DNA of 64,000 nucleotides from Vibrio atypicus (GCF_009811315.1 NZ_BLID01000002.1:481831-545830), one strand, 5' to 3'. Shown: positions 19,704 to 28,665, counted from the first letter of the stretch. Notes: a model not told the origin generated them from the letters alone. Numbers and translations are program-made.

Positions 19704-20772
19704 TACTACTCGGCGAAATCTACTTAAAGCTGCGCTGTTTGGCGCGGCTACGCCAATGATGCCTTTTGGCTGCGCCTCAACGTCAAACGCTCAAACTCCT
19801 GCTCTAATAGGTTGTGCTATTCAAGGCCGTGGCCGCTACTCAGCTGTTGTGGCCGACGAATTCGGTATGCCTATTCGTCAGCTGCCTCTTCCTGAGCGTG
19901 GCCATGGTGTTGCGACGAATAAAGCCCTCAACCATGCGGTTGCTTTTGCAAGAAGGCCAGGAACGTTCTTTGTCGTTTTTGATTATTTGACTGGCGAGAA
20001 CATCAAAGTCTCGTTAGCTTCCGCAAAACGTCATTACTACGGACATGGGGTCTACTCCAATGATGGTCAATGGTTGTATGCCACCGAGGGAGAAAGAGGA
20101 ACCAGTCGCGGAGTAATCGGTGTTTATGATGTGCAAGCAAACTATGAGAAAGTTGCAGAGTTTACTGGCTTCGGCTTGGGACCTCATGAAGTGATTGTTA
20201 TGCCAGATGACGCTTTGGTTATTGGTGTTGGCGGCGTTCACACCAATGGACGTAAACCATTGAACCTTTCTTCTATGGCTCCAAGCTTGAGTTACTTGGA
20301 TTCAAACGGAGAGTTGATTGAACAAGTGGGTTTAGCTGATCACCATTTGAGTATTCGCCACCTCGCGCACGATGGAAATAAAACCGTTCTTTGTGGGCAG
20401 CAATACCGTGGAGAACCTGATGAATACCCATCACTGCTAGCAATGCACACTCAAGGTGGAAAACTGTTGCCACTCAGAGCTGAACCTGAGCAATGGGCGA
20501 GGTTCAACCATTATATTGCTAGCATCGCCGCAACGAATGAATGGATTTTGGCGACTTCACCAAGAGGCAACTGTTACGGTATATGGTCGAAAGAGACGGG
20601 AGAGCTGGTTGAACTTTCTCCGTTGCCCGATGCATCAGGTGTGGTTTCACATGATGGATTTTTCAGAGTCAGCTCTGGAGCTGGAGCTGTGATTACTCAG
20701 TATTCTCCTAGCCATAAACGGACTATCCAATCGGGCGTACAATGGGACAACCATTGGTCAGTAATCTATTAA
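19684..20772 (+). CDS. DUF1513 protein with Tat signal
   Basis: This 362-residue protein has a twin-arginine signal (TTRRNLLKAALFG) and a beta-propeller-like body. The DUF1513 family commonly ends imelysin/di-haem-oxidase operons. It starts within the upstream lipoprotein gene; a second ATG at 19693 is possible. Tat export suggests folding, perhaps with a cofactor, before export. The mature protein is probably periplasmic. Enzymatic role unknown. Confidence 0.85.
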   Translation: MQLMVTDTTRRNLLKAALFGAATPMMPFGCASTSNAQTPALIGCAIQGRGRYSAVVADEFGMPIRQLPLPERGHGVATNKALNHAVAFARRPGTFFVVFDYLTGENIKVSLASAKRHYYGHGVYSNDGQWLYATEGERGTSRGVIGVYDVQANYEKVAEFTGFGLGPHEVIVMPDDALVIGVGGVHTNGRKPLNLSSMAPSLSYLDSNGELIEQVGLADHHLSIRHLAHDGNKTVLCGQQYRGEPDEYPSLLAMHTQGGKLLPLRAEPEQWARFNHYIASIAATNEWILATSPRGNCYGIWSKETGELVELSPLPDASGVVSHDGFFRVSSGAGAVITQYSPSHKRTIQSGVQWDNHWSVIY

Positions 20773-20879
20773 CAACAGATTGAATAATCAAGACTTCTAT
20801 TAGATTCTTAAAAACAAGTCATACTTTCGTTATGGTTCTCTGCCATACTTTCTTTGATACGTATAAAAAGGATTAGGTA

Positions 20880-22433
20880 ATGAGGATAAGGAAGTCTTGG
20901 TTGTTGTTGGTTTGCTTGCTTCCGCTGCAGGTTTTAGCCTCTGAGTATTTTCAACAACTTGGTTGGACAAGTGCTGAAAGCCGACTCAGCGGCTTGCTCC
21001 AATATCCGGAGGTGGTAGAGCAGATCTATCAAGAAAATGGCGAACAGTTGATCTGGTTTGACCTACAGCAGGGAAGTAATCTTGAGTTTCAGCTCGAGTT
21101 GATTCAACACGCTGGATTTAGTCCGCTGATGTCACGTCAATTGAGCTACCTACAATTTTATCGTAAAAGTAATCGTTGGTTCGAGTATGACCTTCTCGCA
21201 ACGGATACCTTGTTGCTTTATCTAAATTATGCTGAGCAAGCGAAATTAGATGGTGGCGAGTGGTATTTTGAACAAAAACTGGATCAACCATTAACGCCTT
21301 CATTGGAAAGCGCAATATTTGCGACCAAGCGTGCCGTTGCTAACCAGCAACTAACAGAGCTAATTGAAGCCTACACACCTGATACACCTGATTATCAGCA
21401 ATTGGTTGATACCTACCTACATATCGTTAAACATCATAAACGTGATTTACCTAGTTACCAGCAAGCCGGGTTGATTAAGCAAGGTGATAAACTTACTAAC
21501 CGAGAATTATTGCTTGAGCGATTAGAAGTCGTTGATGTGGATCTTACCGATGTTCGTCGAGATGTGACTTACTATGATAAGAGTCTGAAACCTGCCATCA
21601 TGCAATTTCAGCGTTTACATGGACTGAAAGAGGATGGTGTGATCGGCCCGGCAACCTTAAAGTGGCTGAATCTTCCCCTCGATGCTCGTCTGTCTACCTT
21701 AGCGCTCAACGCAGAGAGAGTTCGCTACTGGCCTGCTGATAGAAATACGATCATCTTGGTTAACGTTCCAAGTTATGAAATGACCTATTGGCATGATGGA
21801 AAAACGGTATTTGAATCTAAAGTCGTTGTGGGGCGAAAAGCGCGACCGACACCATTGATGACGACGAATCTGGACACTTTAATCCTGAATCCAACTTGGA
21901 ATGTGCCTTGGAAAATCATGGTTGAAGATATCATACCTAAAATACAGGCCGACCCTGCATACATTACTCAACAGAATCTAGAGATATTGCCAAAGTGGGG
22001 TTCTAAGGAACGAATTGACCCACAAGAGATCGATTGGGATAACTTAAATCCAAGCGCATTCCCTTACCGAATGACGCAGCGTTCTGGTAATACTAATGCC
22101 CTTGGCTTGTACAAATTCAATACACCAAACAAACGAGCAATTTACTTGCACGACACACCAAGTAAAAGTTTGTTTAATAAGCCTCAAAGAGCATTTAGCT
22201 CAGGTTGTATTCGAGTTGAAAATGCAGATGTATTTGCGACTCGATTATTAGAACATCAAGGTTTGTCTGGTAAAAAAATGAAAGGTGCATCAGATAAATC
22301 AAACAAGAAGATCCCTTTACGTAAGCGTATTCCCGTTCACATCATTTACCAAACGGCATGGTTTGAAGAGGGGAAAACACACTACAGGGAAGATATTTAC
22401 CGCCTAGATACCTTTAGTTACACAAAAGGGTGA
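20880..22433 (+). CDS. ldtD: L,D-transpeptidase LdtD (YcbB)
   Basis: This 517-residue periplasmic enzyme has a signal peptide (1-20), a scaffold domain, a peptidoglycan-binding repeat (about 235-262, FQRLHGLKEDGVIGPATLKW) and a YkuD catalytic domain. The domain's residues H424 (YLHDTP) and C443 (FSSGCIRVENAD) form the active site. The family makes 3-3 cross-links between meso-diaminopimelate residues in peptidoglycan. Length and domain order match E. coli YcbB. The following ycbK and ycbL homologues keep the E. coli gene order, although promoter-sized gaps separate them. Confidence 0.94.
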   Translation: MRIRKSWLLLVCLLPLQVLASEYFQQLGWTSAESRLSGLLQYPEVVEQIYQENGEQLIWFDLQQGSNLEFQLELIQHAGFSPLMSRQLSYLQFYRKSNRWFEYDLLATDTLLLYLNYAEQAKLDGGEWYFEQKLDQPLTPSLESAIFATKRAVANQQLTELIEAYTPDTPDYQQLVDTYLHIVKHHKRDLPSYQQAGLIKQGDKLTNRELLLERLEVVDVDLTDVRRDVTYYDKSLKPAIMQFQRLHGLKEDGVIGPATLKWLNLPLDARLSTLALNAERVRYWPADRNTIILVNVPSYEMTYWHDGKTVFESKVVVGRKARPTPLMTTNLDTLILNPTWNVPWKIMVEDIIPKIQADPAYITQQNLEILPKWGSKERIDPQEIDWDNLNPSAFPYRMTQRSGNTNALGLYKFNTPNKRAIYLHDTPSKSLFNKPQRAFSSGCIRVENADVFATRLLEHQGLSGKKMKGASDKSNKKIPLRKRIPVHIIYQTAWFEEGKTHYREDIYRLDTFSYTKG

Positions 22434-22498
22434 AGCTGACCAAAAAATGACAAATCTGTCAGCGTAAGAAATTTCCTAATCAGCTCAAAGGTTAAGCA

Positions 22499-22536
22499 AA
22501 TAAAGCGTGCTATGAATACATTTCTAGCACGCTTTA
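22499..22536. terminator. Inverted repeat after ldtD, probable terminator
   Basis: AAAGCGTGCTA and TAGCACGCTTT form an 11-base perfect stem around a loop of about 12. There is no long T run beyond the stem's own TTT, so termination efficiency is uncertain. Confidence 0.5.
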
Positions 22537-22619
22537 TGCATTTGCACTTCATATAAGAGTTAGGTAGTGTCCTTTTTCGACACGTTTCCATTAACCATTT
22601 TTTATGAAGGCATTTTGTT

Positions 22620-23162
22620 GTGGATTTTTCTCGTAGAGATTTTATTAAGTTGGCAGGAAGTGGGCTAGTTGTTGCTAGCTGCGCGCCGAGTGTAGCGCTG
22701 GCTTCTTATTCAGACCAATCCCGCGCTTTAGCATTAACAAGCTTAAACACGGGCGAAGCGCTTGAAACGTGTTATTTTGATGGCCGCGACTACGTTGCCG
22801 ACGAGTTATCTCGCATAGATAACCTATGTCGTGATTTTCGTCGTAACGAAGTTCACCCAATGGACAAGTATTTGTTCGATCAGATTTCTTTAATCCAATC
22901 CGAGTTAGGCGTTGAAAGTGAAGTGATTGTGATTTCTGGCTATCGTTCTCCTGCGACAAATGAAGCATTGCGCTCTAAGTCTGGTGGTGTAGCGAAAAAG
23001 AGTTATCACATGCTAGGACAGGCAATAGATTTCCGCCTTGATGGTGTGAATTTAAAGCAGGTTCGTGAAGCTGCGATAAGCCTGAAAGCGGGTGGGGTTG
23101 GTTATTACCCGAGAAGTAACTTTATTCATATTGATACCGGCCCTGTTAGACACTGGTCGTAA
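22620..23162 (+). CDS. ycbK: YcbK-like DUF882 / M15A peptidase-family protein
   Basis: This 180-residue protein starts with GTG and has a Tat signal (FSRRDFIKLAGSG, cleavage near ALA at 27-29). Its C-terminal domain has the zinc-peptidase-like HMLGQAIDFRL and FIHIDTGP motifs of DUF882, related to D-Ala-D-Ala carboxypeptidases (MepK-type). E. coli MepK (YcbK) cleaves 3-3 cross-links made by L,D-transpeptidases, which fits its position after ldtD. The activity here is inferred from family and order. Confidence 0.9.
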   Translation: MDFSRRDFIKLAGSGLVVASCAPSVALASYSDQSRALALTSLNTGEALETCYFDGRDYVADELSRIDNLCRDFRRNEVHPMDKYLFDQISLIQSELGVESEVIVISGYRSPATNEALRSKSGGVAKKSYHMLGQAIDFRLDGVNLKQVREAAISLKAGGVGYYPRSNFIHIDTGPVRHWS

Positions 23163-23244
23163 TTGACTTAGTTATCTGAGTATTGTCAAAGGCGTTGGCA
23201 GATGTCATAGTTCTGCCAGTTCAGATTTCCAGTAAGGTCGATAT

Positions 23245-23901
23245 ATGTCACTGAAGTATCAAGTTGTTCCCGTTACCTCATTCTCACAAAATTGCTCCAT
23301 CGTTTGGTGTGACGAAACCATGGAAGGCGTAGTAGTTGATCCCGGTGGTGATGTGAAGCAGCTTGCCATGTTGATCAAAGAGTTGGGTGTAAAGGTAGTC
23401 AACTTGGTTCTTACTCATGGTCATTTAGATCATGTCGGTGGAACAGAGCCTCTTGCAGCAGAGCTTGGTGGAGTAGAAATTGTTGGTCCTCATAAGGCGG
23501 ACAATTTTTGGTTGCAAGGTCTTGAAGGCCAAAGCCAAATGTTTGGTTTTCCACTGACAGAAGCCTTTGAACCGCACGAGTGGTTAAACGAAGGCGATAA
23601 AGTGACTTTTGGTAATCAAGTAATGGACGTTATCCATACGCCTGGTCATACGCCTGGTCACGTTGTCCTATTTAGTGAAGAAGCACAGCTGGCGTTTGTA
23701 GGTGATGTGTTGTTCAACGGCTCTGTGGGTCGTACAGACTTCCCTAAAGGTGATTTCAACACCTTGATTAATTCGATTAAAACAAAACTTTGGCCATTAG
23801 GTAATGATGTGCGATTTGTACCCGGCCATGGACCAGAATCTACGTTCGGTCGTGAGCGCGCTTCTAACCCATTTGTTGCGGATGAAATGCCGTTGTACTA
23901 A
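23245..23901 (+). CDS. ycbL: YcbL-like metallo-beta-lactamase-fold hydrolase
   Basis: This 218-residue MBL-fold hydrolase has the metal motif THGHLDHVGG (H58, H60, D62, H63), a second-histidine segment HTPGHTPGHVV, an aspartate-bearing FVGDVLFNGSVGRTD and the final histidine in FVPGHGPES. These proteins resemble hydroxyacylglutathione hydrolase (glyoxalase II). YcbL of enterobacteria has such activity in vitro. It is the third gene of the ldtD-ycbK-ycbL order. Confidence 0.9.
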   Translation: MSLKYQVVPVTSFSQNCSIVWCDETMEGVVVDPGGDVKQLAMLIKELGVKVVNLVLTHGHLDHVGGTEPLAAELGGVEIVGPHKADNFWLQGLEGQSQMFGFPLTEAFEPHEWLNEGDKVTFGNQVMDVIHTPGHTPGHVVLFSEEAQLAFVGDVLFNGSVGRTDFPKGDFNTLINSIKTKLWPLGNDVRFVPGHGPESTFGRERASNPFVADEMPLY

Positions 23902-23924
23902 TCGAGTATTACCATTTTCTCTAT

Positions 23925-23950
23925 AAAGATCGCTTCGGCGGTCTTTTTTA
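23925..23950. terminator. Terminator shared by convergent ycbL and DUF2982 genes
   Basis: AAAGATCGC / GCGGTCTTT with a TTCG loop is followed by T on the plus strand. It lies between two convergent genes. Confidence 0.82.
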
Positions 23951-23978
23951 TTATGCGATAAATTTATCATTGTGATTG

Positions 23979-24644
23979 CTATTCTGACTCGGCAGCGGCT
24001 AAGTATCGGCGTATTAAACCGACAAACTCATCAGCGGGCCTGTCTAAGTCATGGGCAGAGATAAAAATGTCGTAGTCAAAGTAGCGACGCTGGTATTTCA
24101 TTCTATTGGCTAACATTGCTTGTAAGCCTGAGAATTCTTCTCCGTCATTATTTCGATATGGTGTTGAATCGAGAACGATATCTTCGAATTGAACATTTTG
24201 TTGTTGCTGTTTTGCCCCTAAATAGAGCAACGCTCTTTGGCTAAGTAAAATCTCTGTTGCAATACGGGGACAGATGCCTTGTAAGTAGGGAGAATAGTGT
24301 TTCAGTTTTATGCCAATCCAGGGTAATGGTTGCTCCCACCCATCTTGATTGTATTGGCAGATCCCGATTTTACTTACATTGTTCCACTTTACTACCCAAC
24401 CCCCTTTGAACAGGTGTTGCTGAAAGTGGGTGGCGGTTAATGTGTATCCCACCGTCGCTTTTTGAATCATGAGATAACTAAAGCCGAAGACAGCACCGAC
24501 GGAGATGATGGTTAATATTGTCTGCTGCCAACCTGGTGAGAGTATGAGCAAAAAAATCAGAGCAACGACAGACAACCAACCAATAATTTTACTCATTGGA
24601 GAGTGAGGATTGAAAGGTTGATTGGTTAAATGTCGTGTTTGCAT
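23979..24644 (-). CDS. DUF2982-like membrane protein
   Basis: This 221-residue protein has two close transmembrane segments (about 20-37 and 40-58) and a cytoplasmic remainder with a PH-like look (YTLTATHFQQHLFKGGWVVKW). I associate it with DUF2982, found mostly in Vibrio and Photobacterium; this is recognition from memory. It is a single gene, convergent with ycbL. Function unknown. Confidence 0.75.
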   Translation of the reverse strand: MQTRHLTNQPFNPHSPMSKIIGWLSVVALIFLLILSPGWQQTILTIISVGAVFGFSYLMIQKATVGYTLTATHFQQHLFKGGWVVKWNNVSKIGICQYNQDGWEQPLPWIGIKLKHYSPYLQGICPRIATEILLSQRALLYLGAKQQQQNVQFEDIVLDSTPYRNNDGEEFSGLQAMLANRMKYQRRYFDYDIFISAHDLDRPADEFVGLIRRYLAAAESE

Positions 24645-24820
24645 ATGCCGTTCTCTTAAGCGCTTTTACCTCTGTTTATATACTCAGTAGTGTGTAAACG
24701 ATCATTAATGGTATTGATTAAATTGTAGTCTGATAACAGCATATCACGCATTTTTCCCCTATAAAGCCGCTCATACCCTGTAAATGGCCGCAAAATTTTG
24801 GTATAAAACGCGCTTCAAAT

Positions 24821-24848
24821 TTTCACCACTGCTCCGTATGCAGTGAAA
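24821..24848 (+). promoter_or_regulatory. Leader hairpin upstream of the lysine-rich gene
   Basis: CACTGC (24827) pairs with GCAGTG (24840), and flanking TTT/AAA extend the stem with a small bulge. It ends two bases before the GGAG ribosome-binding site, so it may modulate access to that site. Confidence 0.35.
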
Positions 24849-24862
24849 TGGAGAAATACTCG

Positions 24863-25234
24863 ATGAGACTTGCTCATAAGCGCAAAGTGCAGATGAAACT
24901 GCAAAAGCGTATTAAAGCGACAGTTGCTAACGTTGAAGCAACAAAGAAAGCTAAGCCTGTAGTTGAGAAAAAAGTAGCTGTAGCACCAGCAGCGGAGAAA
25001 GTTGTAGTCGCGAAAGCAACTGACGTTGCACTAACGCCAAAACAACAACAAGTTCTAGATATCGTTGTGGCAAATGCTGAAGGCATTAACCCTAAAGGTA
25101 TCGGCCTAGAAGCTGGCCAAGAAGACGCTAAAGCAGCATCTTGGGCAACAGGCGCTCTTAAAAAACTACTAGAAGAAAACCTAGTCGTGAAAGAGCAGCT
25201 AGCGGGCAACAAAGTTATCTACAAAGCCGTTTAA
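24863..25234 (+). CDS. Lysine-rich protein with winged-helix-like C-terminus
   Basis: From the ATG at 24863 (GGAG site 9 bases upstream) the protein is 123 residues; an ATG at 24848 would contain that ribosome-binding site and is less likely. Residues 1-50 are basic and alanine-rich (KRKVQMKLQKRIKATV, then AKPVVEKKVAVAPAAEK). Residues 58-123 look like a compact helical domain (TPKQQQVLDIVVANAEGINP ... GALKKLLEENLVVKEQ ... KVIYKAV), reminiscent of a winged-helix nucleic-acid-binding fold. I know similar sequences only as hypothetical Vibrio proteins. A nucleoid- or RNA-associated role is a guess from composition. Confidence 0.72.
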   Translation: MRLAHKRKVQMKLQKRIKATVANVEATKKAKPVVEKKVAVAPAAEKVVVAKATDVALTPKQQQVLDIVVANAEGINPKGIGLEAGQEDAKAASWATGALKKLLEENLVVKEQLAGNKVIYKAV

Positions 25235-25276
25235 TGACCGCACCAGTTAACTGCTAATTTGTAGCAGATACTTTTT

Positions 25277-25307
25277 AAGCCTCGATTCGTTCGAGGCTTT
25301 TTCTTTT
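25277..25307 (+). terminator. Rho-independent terminator
   Basis: AAGCCTCGA / TCGAGGCTT is followed by a T-rich run, downstream of the lysine-rich gene. Confidence 0.87.
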
Positions 25308-25384
25308 ATGGAACAGTTTGCTCATGGCGTCTGTTTCGATCACATTTATTACATTATTGCTACATTTTTAGCTTGGTTCATCTC

Positions 25385-25490
25385 TACGTATATACTCCCC
25401 GCGCACTCTATTCCCTTTAGTGCTATCTGATTGAAAAATAGAACCTAATAAATGTTCATAGCAAGTAGTCTACGTAGAACTACGTAGTTC
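25385..25490 (+). promoter_or_regulatory. Three TACGTA sites upstream of dctP, candidate operator
   Basis: TACGTA occurs at 25385, 25471 and 25481. The last two lie exactly 10 bases apart inside overlapping palindromes, TCTACGTAGA (25469-25478) and GAACTACGTAGTTC (25477-25490). They sit 140-240 bases before dctP in an otherwise empty 390-base gap. The LuxR-type response regulator encoded downstream is a natural candidate to bind here. Confidence 0.5.
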
Positions 25491-25625
25491 TTTGGTCTAA
25501 TACTTACTTGGTTTGTTAAACTTTATGCGTGTTCACGCTGATTTCTTCCTATTCGATATTGTTCCAATCTGTATTCGATACAGAAACTGCCTATAAAGGT
25601 ATGTCGGTTAACAAAGGACGTGAAC

Positions 25626-26714
25626 ATGAGTTTAATCAAACAATCTTTGAAACGAGTGTTGAAAGGCACTGCAATAGCGGCTGCGCTTGCTGTAATGGCT
25701 ACTTCAGCGACAGCTGCTGAAAAAGTGTATCGCTTAAAACTTGCTGAAACTTGGGGACCAAACTTCCCAGTATTTGGTGATGCAACGAAAAACATGGCGG
25801 CAATGGCTGAAAAAATGTCGAATGGTCGTTTACAAATTCGTATCGATTCAGCAAACAAGCACAAAGCACCACTCGGTATCTTTGATATGGTTAAGTCTGG
25901 CCAGTATGACTTAGGTCACTCGGGCTCTTACTACTGGAAAGGTAAAGTACCAAACACGCTTTATTTTACCTCTATGCCTTTCGGTATGACACCTTCTGAG
26001 CAATACGCTTGGTTCTACCACGGTGGCGGAATGGAGCTTATGGAGCAGGTTTACTCTCCACACAATCTTCTCTCTTTCCCTGGTGGTAACACGGATATCC
26101 AGATGGGTGGTTGGTTCCAGAAAGAAATCAACTCAGTGGAAGACCTTCAAGGTCTGAAAATGCGTATCCCAGGCTTCGCGGGTGAAATTTTAGCTGAGCT
26201 AGGAGCTAAGCCAACAAATATTGCTCCAGGAGAGCTATATACGTCTCTTGAGCGCCGTACTATCGATGCGCTGGAGTGGGTTGGTCCTTCTCTTGACTTG
26301 CGCATGGGTTTCCACAAGATTGCGCCTTACTACTACACAGGTTGGCACGAGCCAGGTTCAGAGCTTCAGTTCCTAGTGAACAAGCGTGTATGGGAGCGTC
26401 TACCTGAAGACTTGCAAGAAATCTTGCGTGTTGCGATGCGTACCGCTGCTTATGATATGTACACGCAAGCAACTCACGAAAGTGGCAAGAACTGGGTTTC
26501 AATGAAATCTGAGTACCCAGACGTAGAAGTAAAAGATTTCCCACCTTCAGTAATGAAAGCTCTTCGTGAAGCAAATGATCGTCTACTTGCTAAACACGCA
26601 GAGAAAGATGATCTAGCGAAAGAGATTCAAAAGTCTCAGGCTGATTACCTACAACAAGTACGTTCGTGGACTGATATTTCACACCGCGCGTACCTAAATA
26701 GCCAAGCTCAATAA
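25626..26714 (+). CDS. dctP: TRAP transporter substrate-binding protein, DctP type
   Basis: This periplasmic solute-binding protein has a signal peptide (residues 1 to about 31, ATSATAA). I chose the ATG at 25626 because AAAGGA lies 7 bases before it; a GTG two codons upstream is in frame. The family's core features are visible: ETWGPNFPVFG at the mature N-terminus, the helix-strand segment MRIPGFAGEILAELGAKPT, and the GELYTSLERRTIDALEW hinge with the usual acid-binding arginine region. With the permease genes it forms a sodium-driven TRAP system. The ligand is probably an organic acid but cannot be named. Confidence 0.93.
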   Translation: MSLIKQSLKRVLKGTAIAAALAVMATSATAAEKVYRLKLAETWGPNFPVFGDATKNMAAMAEKMSNGRLQIRIDSANKHKAPLGIFDMVKSGQYDLGHSGSYYWKGKVPNTLYFTSMPFGMTPSEQYAWFYHGGGMELMEQVYSPHNLLSFPGGNTDIQMGGWFQKEINSVEDLQGLKMRIPGFAGEILAELGAKPTNIAPGELYTSLERRTIDALEWVGPSLDLRMGFHKIAPYYYTGWHEPGSELQFLVNKRVWERLPEDLQEILRVAMRTAAYDMYTQATHESGKNWVSMKSEYPDVEVKDFPPSVMKALREANDRLLAKHAEKDDLAKEIQKSQADYLQQVRSWTDISHRAYLNSQAQ

Positions 26715-26723
26715 TAAAACTAA

Positions 26724-26756
26724 TCCCGGCGGTGGCGTTGTCACCGCTCATCGGGA
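26724..26756 (+). other. Stable hairpin between dctP and dctQ
   Basis: TCCCG+GCGGTG pairs with CACCGC+CGGGA (11 paired bases, with TCAT on one side). There is no T run, so it probably stabilises the upstream dctP mRNA end or limits downstream expression rather than terminating. Confidence 0.55.
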
Positions 26757-26830
26757 AGCCCAAGAAAAATTAATATAATGCGCCACAGCATGTTCTGATG
26801 GCGCACTTTCAAAATTCCATGGAGTTGGGA

Positions 26831-27370
26831 ATGAGAAGCCTGATATATGTCGAACGCCTATTTAACCGCTTTGGTGATTTCCTAGGCTGGTTATCGAGTG
26901 TGTTATTTATCTTACTGCTCGCTAATGTCGTTTATGACGTTGTGATGCGTTATGCATTTAACGATGTCTCCATCGCCTTCCAAGAAATGGAATGGCATTT
27001 ATTCTCAGCTGTATTCCTACTTGGTGTCCCTTATGCGATTAAAGCCGGCGGACACGTACGAGTAGACCTATTCTATGAGCGCTTGTCCCACAAAGCTCAG
27101 GCGATCATCGACCTGCTGGGTACACTGTTTTTTCTATTCCCATTTTGTCTATTGGTGGCATGGTACGGAATTGATTTTGCCAAAGAGAGTTACTCTTTAG
27201 GTGAAACATCAGGAGACCCAGGTGGTTTACCTTACCGTTGGATCATCAAGGCTATGATTCCTCTTTCCTTCTTCTTTATGGCCATCAGTGGCGTTGGTTT
27301 ATTACTGCATTCATTGAATAAGATCATCAACCCACACCTTATTCATCAAACCACTAACGAGCAGAAGTAG
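26831..27370 (+). CDS. dctQ: TRAP transporter small permease DctQ
   Basis: This small membrane subunit of the TRAP transporter is about 179 residues from the ATG at 26831, which has GGAG upstream; an in-frame ATG at 26798 would add 11 residues. Four hydrophobic segments are present, including WLSSVLFILLLANVVYDVVM near the start, and the family's QEMEWHLFSAVFLLG and GGHVRVDLFYERL stretches are visible. It is followed by dctM after 11 bases. Confidence 0.92.
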   Translation: MRSLIYVERLFNRFGDFLGWLSSVLFILLLANVVYDVVMRYAFNDVSIAFQEMEWHLFSAVFLLGVPYAIKAGGHVRVDLFYERLSHKAQAIIDLLGTLFFLFPFCLLVAWYGIDFAKESYSLGETSGDPGGLPYRWIIKAMIPLSFFFMAISGVGLLLHSLNKIINPHLIHQTTNEQK

Positions 27371-27381
27371 GAGATAAGATC

Positions 27382-28665
27382 ATGGTCGGTATTGTAATGT
27401 TTTTTGTCGCCTTGTTTGCTTTGCTACTTGGCTTTCCTGTTGCGTTTACCTTTGGTGGTATCGCATTGATCTTCGGTGTTTGGGCCGAGGGTATGGATAT
27501 GTTCGCTTTCATGCCATATCGTATCCAGTCCATCATGGAAAACACCGTATTAATGGCGGTGCCTCTGTTTGTATTCATGGGCTTGGTGTTACAAAAGACT
27601 CGTCTTGCAGAGCAGTTGCTTGAGTCTATGGGTAAATTGTTTGGCGGTGTTCGTGGTGGTATTGCCATCTCGACAGTACTTGTTGGTGCACTATTAGCGG
27701 CATCGACAGGCGTGGTTGGGGCATCTGTAGTGGCAATGGGGCTTATCTCGTTACCAGTTATGCTTAAGTATAATTACGATAAGGGTTTAGCGTGCGGCAC
27801 TATATGTGCGTCTGGAACGCTTGGCCAGATTATTCCTCCATCGATTGTGCTTATATTACTCGGCGATGTACTAGGTGTGCCGGTTGGTGATTTGTTCCAA
27901 GCGGCGGTTTGGCCTGGTCTCGTTTTAGTCGGAGCCTATGTCCTTTACATCCTCATTTACGCTAAGTTAAATCCAGAAGCGGCTCAGCCAATTCCGAGCG
28001 AAGACGATGTGAGTCGAAAGGAAGAGGTTTTTAAGGCGCTGAAAGCCGTTGTGCCACCACTAGCACTAATCGTTGTTGTACTTGGTTCGATTTTCGCAGG
28101 CGTGGCAACACCAACAGAATCCGCGGCACTTGGCGGTGCGGGTGCGATAGTTCTCGCGATTCTATACCGTCAGTTCAATTGGGGCATGATTTATGATGCT
28201 GCCAAAGAAACGGTAAAAGTGACTGCTATGGTGTTTGCTATCTTGCTTGGTGCAACCGCATTCTCAATGGCATTTACTTATACGGGTGGTGACTACCTAG
28301 TTGAAGAGTGGATGTTGCAAATCCCAGGTGAAAAGTGGGGTTTCCTCATCATCACTATGCTGGTTATCTTGATCCTTGGTTTCTTCATCGACTTCGTTGA
28401 GATTTGTTTCATCATCGTTCCTATCTTGGCTCCGATTGCTGAAATATTAGGCATCAACATGACGTGGTTTGCGATTCTGATTGCGATGAACCTACAGACT
28501 TCGTTCTTAACTCCGCCATTTGGTTTCAGTTTGTTCTATCTGAAAGGGGTTGCGCCAAAAGGTGTAACGACACGAGACATTTATCGCGGAGTGATGCCAT
28601 TTATTGCGATTCAGATAGTGGTGCTCGCTAGCCTGTTGGTTTTCCCTGAGTTTTACGGAATGTGA
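27382..28665 (+). CDS. dctM: TRAP transporter large permease DctM
   Basis: This 427-residue membrane protein has about 12 hydrophobic segments and is the transport channel of the TRAP system. Recognisable family segments are GLVLQKTRLAEQLLESMG, the GALLAASTGVVGASVVAMG loop and LTPPFGFSLFYLKGVAPKG near the C-terminus. AGGAG precedes the ATG. It is the last gene of the dctPQM unit and has a terminator 40 bases after its stop. Confidence 0.94.
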   Translation: MVGIVMFFVALFALLLGFPVAFTFGGIALIFGVWAEGMDMFAFMPYRIQSIMENTVLMAVPLFVFMGLVLQKTRLAEQLLESMGKLFGGVRGGIAISTVLVGALLAASTGVVGASVVAMGLISLPVMLKYNYDKGLACGTICASGTLGQIIPPSIVLILLGDVLGVPVGDLFQAAVWPGLVLVGAYVLYILIYAKLNPEAAQPIPSEDDVSRKEEVFKALKAVVPPLALIVVVLGSIFAGVATPTESAALGGAGAIVLAILYRQFNWGMIYDAAKETVKVTAMVFAILLGATAFSMAFTYTGGDYLVEEWMLQIPGEKWGFLIITMLVILILGFFIDFVEICFIIVPILAPIAEILGINMTWFAILIAMNLQTSFLTPPFGFSLFYLKGVAPKGVTTRDIYRGVMPFIAIQIVVLASLLVFPEFYGM

